From positions 1 to 7,808 of the forward strand of contig CAAGKL010000361.1 of the NCBI GenBank assembly GCA_900770405.1: a stretch of 7,808 nucleotides of DNA. Reading direction: 5' to 3'. Below are positions 4,967 to 7,808 of this stretch, piece after piece; positions within the stretch are counted from its first letter, which is position 1, and each line of letters opens with the position of its first letter. Below the pieces are notes generated by a model that ran no database searches, had not been told where the DNA came from, and worked only from the letters and a program-made list of their open reading frames with translations. This DNA comes from Clostridia bacterium (lineage in GTDB: Bacteria; Bacillota; Clostridia; UBA1381). Position numbers and translations under genes: made by a program.

Positions 4967-6964
4967 ATGAAAAAGCTTTATTACGGACACAGCTTTTTCG
5001 GCGGACTGATGCTTTGTATGTGCATTTTCGCCGGTGTGGGCTGCTATGACCTTTATAAGGGTAACGGGAGAATGGCTCTGGCAGAGCTTTTGTTTGCCGT
5101 ACTCCTTCTTATTTATATAGCAATCGTGATTGTTATGCGCAGGCGCGATATGAAAGAGTATATGTCGATGCTTGTGCAGAAGGATGACAGCTCCTCGCAC
5201 AGCGCGGTAAATCTTCTGCCGGTTGCGGCGGCGGTGCTTACGGTCGACGGGCTGATAATGTGGTTTAATGACGGGTTTTCCAAAATTGCCGGCAGTGAGT
5301 CGCTGTATAACACGCCGATAACCGATATTATAAAGGATATAAAATGGACTAAGGTGCTAAAGGCGACCGACAGCGTCGAATTTGCGGTGCGGCATAATGA
5401 CAGCGTTTATAAAGTTATTGCGAAGATAGCGAAAACCAACCGCGAGGGCGGCGAAATTTCCGTTATCCTGTATTTTATCGACATCACGCGCCAGACCGAG
5501 CTCGAGCGGAAATACGAGGACGAGCGCACGGTGGTCGGGCTTGTAGCTGTGGATAATTACGATGAGGTTTTTCAGAAAATGGACGACTCCGAGTCGCAGC
5601 AGGCATCGGCGCGGATAAACCGCATCGTGACCGATTGGGTGAGTGAGTCGGACGGCGTTATAAAGCGGCTTGAGCGCGACAGATATCTTGTAATGTTCGA
5701 GAAAAAATATCTGTCGGAATACATTTCAAAAAAATTCGACGTGCTGGAGAAGGTGCGCCAGATAGGCGAGGAAATCCGCCAGCCCGTGTCGGTCAGCATC
5801 GGCGTCGGCATCGGCGCATCGCTCGACGAGAGTGAGGAATTTTCCCGCGCGGCGCTCGATATGGCACAGGGCAGAGGCGGCGACCAGGCTGCCGTCAAGG
5901 ACGAGACGCAGTTCAAATTCTACGGCGGCAAAACCCGCGAGTACGAAAAATCGACCCGCGTTAAAACGAGGGCGTTTGCGGGTGCATTTAAGGGCTTTAT
6001 CAAAAACTGTGACAAGGTCGTGTTTATGGGGCACTCGAATGCGGACTATGACTGCTTCGGCGCGGCGATCGGGCTTTCGCGTGCCTGCCGCGACTGCGGC
6101 AAAAACGCGTATATCGTATATGACAATTCGCCGGCGGTCGCGCCGCTTGCAAAGCAGATGCGCACTATGCCGGACTATGCAAAAATGCTGATTTCCTGCG
6201 ACCACGCGCGCGAAATCGTAACGCACGACACGCTGCTCGTCATTCTCGACACGCACCGCCCGTCGATGCTGCCCGAGCCGCGGCTGCTCGATGCGACGGA
6301 GAAAATCGTGCTCATCGACCACCACAGGCGCAGCACAGAATTTTTGCCGCATACCTCGCTTTTGTACCACGAGCCGTATGCGTCATCGACCTGTGAAATG
6401 TCGACGGAAATTCTGCAGTATATTGATACCGAGCGCACGATAACGCCGTTCGAGGTAAAGGCGCTATATGTCGGAATACTGATGGACACGAAGAATTTTA
6501 TGCTCAAAACCGGCGTGCGGACCTTCGAGGCGGCGTCGTATCTGCGCAGATACGGGCTTGATTTGGTCGAGGTGAAGAAACTGTTTACGATGGACCGCGG
6601 CGATTATATGCATAAAATCCGGATTATGGAGACGCTGGAGGTATACAGCTCAAATATCGCCATCGCGCATGCACAGGAGAGTTATCCGAATATGCGCGTT
6701 GTGTCGTCGCTTGCGGCGGACGATATGCTCGGCATAAGCGGGATACGCGCGGCGTTTGTGGTGTATGAGGTTGACGGAGAGGCGTACGTCAGTGCGCGCT
6801 CCTTTGGCGATATAAATGTGCAGCTTATCTGCGAAAAGCTCGGCGGCGGCGGACATATGACCGTGGCGGGCGCGCAGATGCGCGGCATCGGCACGGAGGC
6901 GGCGCTTTTGGAGGTAAAGGCGGCGATCAGCGAGTATATTGATGAGACTAAAAATGACAAATAA
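4967..6964 (+). CDS. gdpP: GdpP/YybT-family cyclic-di-AMP phosphodiesterase
   Basis: The 665-aa membrane enzyme hydrolyses the second messenger c-di-AMP to pApA and so influences cell-wall and potassium homeostasis in Firmicutes; B. subtilis GdpP is about the same length. Two membrane helices (about 10-30 and 36-57) are followed by a PAS domain (about 78-165) and a degenerate GGDEF domain (about 183-312), where the GGDEF signature is replaced by RLERDRYLVMF. The DHH domain has GHSNADYD (His356, Asp360, Asp362), DTHRPS (Asp428) and DHH (Asp451-His453), and the DHHA1 domain has GGGGH (626-630), so the catalytic set is complete. I chose ATG 4967, with GGGA at 4957-4960; an in-frame TTG at 4922 has no ribosome binding site and would prepend an odd 15-residue stretch before the first helix. 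It heads an operon with rplI 18 bases downstream. Confidence 0.96.
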   Translation: MKKLYYGHSFFGGLMLCMCIFAGVGCYDLYKGNGRMALAELLFAVLLLIYIAIVIVMRRRDMKEYMSMLVQKDDSSSHSAVNLLPVAAAVLTVDGLIMWFNDGFSKIAGSESLYNTPITDIIKDIKWTKVLKATDSVEFAVRHNDSVYKVIAKIAKTNREGGEISVILYFIDITRQTELERKYEDERTVVGLVAVDNYDEVFQKMDDSESQQASARINRIVTDWVSESDGVIKRLERDRYLVMFEKKYLSEYISKKFDVLEKVRQIGEEIRQPVSVSIGVGIGASLDESEEFSRAALDMAQGRGGDQAAVKDETQFKFYGGKTREYEKSTRVKTRAFAGAFKGFIKNCDKVVFMGHSNADYDCFGAAIGLSRACRDCGKNAYIVYDNSPAVAPLAKQMRTMPDYAKMLISCDHAREIVTHDTLLVILDTHRPSMLPEPRLLDATEKIVLIDHHRRSTEFLPHTSLLYHEPYASSTCEMSTEILQYIDTERTITPFEVKALYVGILMDTKNFMLKTGVRTFEAASYLRRYGLDLVEVKKLFTMDRGDYMHKIRIMETLEVYSSNIAIAHAQESYPNMRVVSSLAADDMLGISGIRAAFVVYEVDGEAYVSARSFGDINVQLICEKLGGGGHMTVAGAQMRGIGTEAALLEVKAAISEYIDETKNDK

Positions 6965-6982
6965 ACGGAGGGAGTTCAGGCT

Positions 6983-7429
6983 ATGAAAGTAATTCTTACT
7001 CAGGATATAAAGGGACAGGGCAAAAAGGGTCAGCTCGTCGAGGTTTCCGATGGCTACGCGAGGAATTTCCTTATGCCAAGGGGTCTTGCTCAGGAGGCAA
7101 CAAAGGAAAATCTTAACGTGATGCACGGCAAGCAGGAGGCGGAGGCGTACAAAAAGCAGATGGCGCTCGATGATGCAAAGGAGCTTGCAAAAAAGCTTGG
7201 TGAGCTCACGGTCGAAATCAAGGCGAAGTCGGGCGAAAACGGCAAGCTTTTCGGCTCGGTTACGTCAAAGGAAATTGTCGAGGAGCTGCTTGGCGCGCAC
7301 CACATCAAGATTGACAAAAAGAAGCTCGTGCTGCCCGACGGCATAAAGACACTCGGCACAACCGAGGTCGAGATAAAGCTGCATCCGGGTGTCAGCGCGA
7401 GGCTGAAGGTTTCGGTTACGGAGAAGTAA
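6983..7429 (+). CDS. rplI: 50S ribosomal protein L9
   Basis: The 148-aa protein is a full-length bacterial L9, which binds 23S rRNA near the L1 stalk base and helps maintain reading frame. The N-terminal domain MKVILTQDIKGQGKKGQ and GYARNFLMPRGLA (residues about 1-40) is diagnostic, followed by the charged connecting helix (about 41-75) and the C-terminal domain with KLFGSVTSKEI and LHPGVSARLKV. GGAGGGAG at 6967-6974 precedes the ATG. It lies between gdpP and dnaB, the usual order in Firmicutes, with no terminator or obvious promoter on either side, so it is probably transcribed from the gdpP promoter. Confidence 0.98.
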   Translation: MKVILTQDIKGQGKKGQLVEVSDGYARNFLMPRGLAQEATKENLNVMHGKQEAEAYKKQMALDDAKELAKKLGELTVEIKAKSGENGKLFGSVTSKEIVEELLGAHHIKIDKKKLVLPDGIKTLGTTEVEIKLHPGVSARLKVSVTEK

Positions 7430-7459
7430 CGGCGAGGGGATAATGAGGAGGTGAGCCTG

Positions 7460-7808
7460 ATGCCGGAACATTCACAGCTGCCCGCAGCTGAGCGGGAAAT
7501 GCCGCACAACCGTGAGGCGGAAATCGGCGTCATAGGCTGCGTTCTCGTCAATGACAAAAGCGTTGCCGCGGCGGCGGAGATTATAAAGCCGGACGATTTC
7601 TATTTCACGGCGAACCGCGAGATTTTCGCGGTTGTAATGTCGCTATTTAACGAAAATATCCCGGTGGATATTGTGACGGTGTCAGACCGACTTGCGCAGG
7701 CAGATAAGCTCGACGCAGCGGGCGGCGTGCAGTATCTGACGGCGTGCGCGACGAGCGTTGCGACGACGGAAAATGTAATTTACCATTCAAAGATTATTAA
7801 GGAAAAAT
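7460..7808 (+). CDS. dnaB: Replicative DNA helicase DnaB, N-terminal part (runs off window)
   Basis: Only the first 116 codons are present. They encode the DnaB N-terminal helical domain, recognisable from MPHNREAEIGVIGCVL (from residue 14), IIKPDDFYFTANREIF, a stretch with IPVDIVTVSDRL, and AAGGVQYL near residue 90. This domain drives ring assembly and primase binding; the ATPase domain lies beyond the window. ATG 7460 follows GAGGAGGTGA (7445-7454); a second ATG at 7499 begins the conserved part but has no comparable ribosome binding site. Spacing of 30 bases after rplI and the absence of a terminator place it in the gdpP operon. In Bacillus the equivalent replicative helicase gene is called dnaC. 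Confidence 0.95.
   Translation, partial: MPEHSQLPAAEREMPHNREAEIGVIGCVLVNDKSVAAAAEIIKPDDFYFTANREIFAVVMSLFNENIPVDIVTVSDRLAQADKLDAAGGVQYLTACATSVATTENVIYHSKIIKEK

Noticed and set aside
5726..6370. Minus-strand ORF (214 aa) opposite gdpP
   Set aside because: It is antisense to conserved DHH-domain coding sequence and rich in Arg, Ala, Val and His, as expected for a shadow frame.

Overview
The window looks like a chromosomal segment from a strictly anaerobic Firmicute, most likely a Clostridia gut-type lineage (Oscillospiraceae/Ruminococcaceae are plausible). This rests on the gdpP-rplI-dnaB gene order typical of Firmicutes, strong GGAGG-type ribosome binding sites, pyruvate formate-lyase as a strongly expressed central enzyme, roughly balanced GC and all genes lying on the plus strand. 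The lineage is inference, since there is no rRNA or other direct taxonomic marker.

Region 1 (1-2175) starts with about 158 bases of non-coding DNA that can fold into a long hairpin. A tight four-gene cassette follows: a one-domain PspC membrane protein, a Sir2-type NAD-dependent deacylase, a putative lipoprotein with a ComEC-type metallo-beta-lactamase domain, and a 65-aa DUF3006 protein. The genes overlap or nearly touch, and a perfect 12-bp terminator hairpin starts at the base after the last stop codon.

Region 2 (2176-4853) is the most interesting part. Behind a near-consensus sigma-A promoter lies a pyruvate formate-lyase (PFL) split into separate polypeptides. A 683-aa protein carries nearly the whole PFL barrel with the catalytic Cys408-Cys409 pair, but ends just before the glycyl-radical domain. 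A 57-aa cysteine-containing ORF follows after 2 bases. Then a 78-aa protein with its own perfect Shine-Dalgarno supplies the missing domain with the radical glycine (Gly53). A strong terminator closes the unit. The three ORFs are in three different frames and the two PFL parts sum to 761 aa, about the 760 aa of E. coli PflB. This looks like an obligate two-component (perhaps three-component) PFL, not a broken gene. Its radical-bearing, oxygen-sensitive part is a small replaceable subunit resembling the GrcA/YfiD repair protein, but here no intact PflB is encoded beside it.

Region 3 (4854-7808) is a housekeeping operon with a near-consensus promoter: gdpP (membrane-bound c-di-AMP phosphodiesterase with all DHH/DHHA1 motifs), rplI (ribosomal protein L9) and the start of dnaB (replicative helicase), which runs off the window. 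No mobile element, CRISPR array, tRNA or rRNA was seen.
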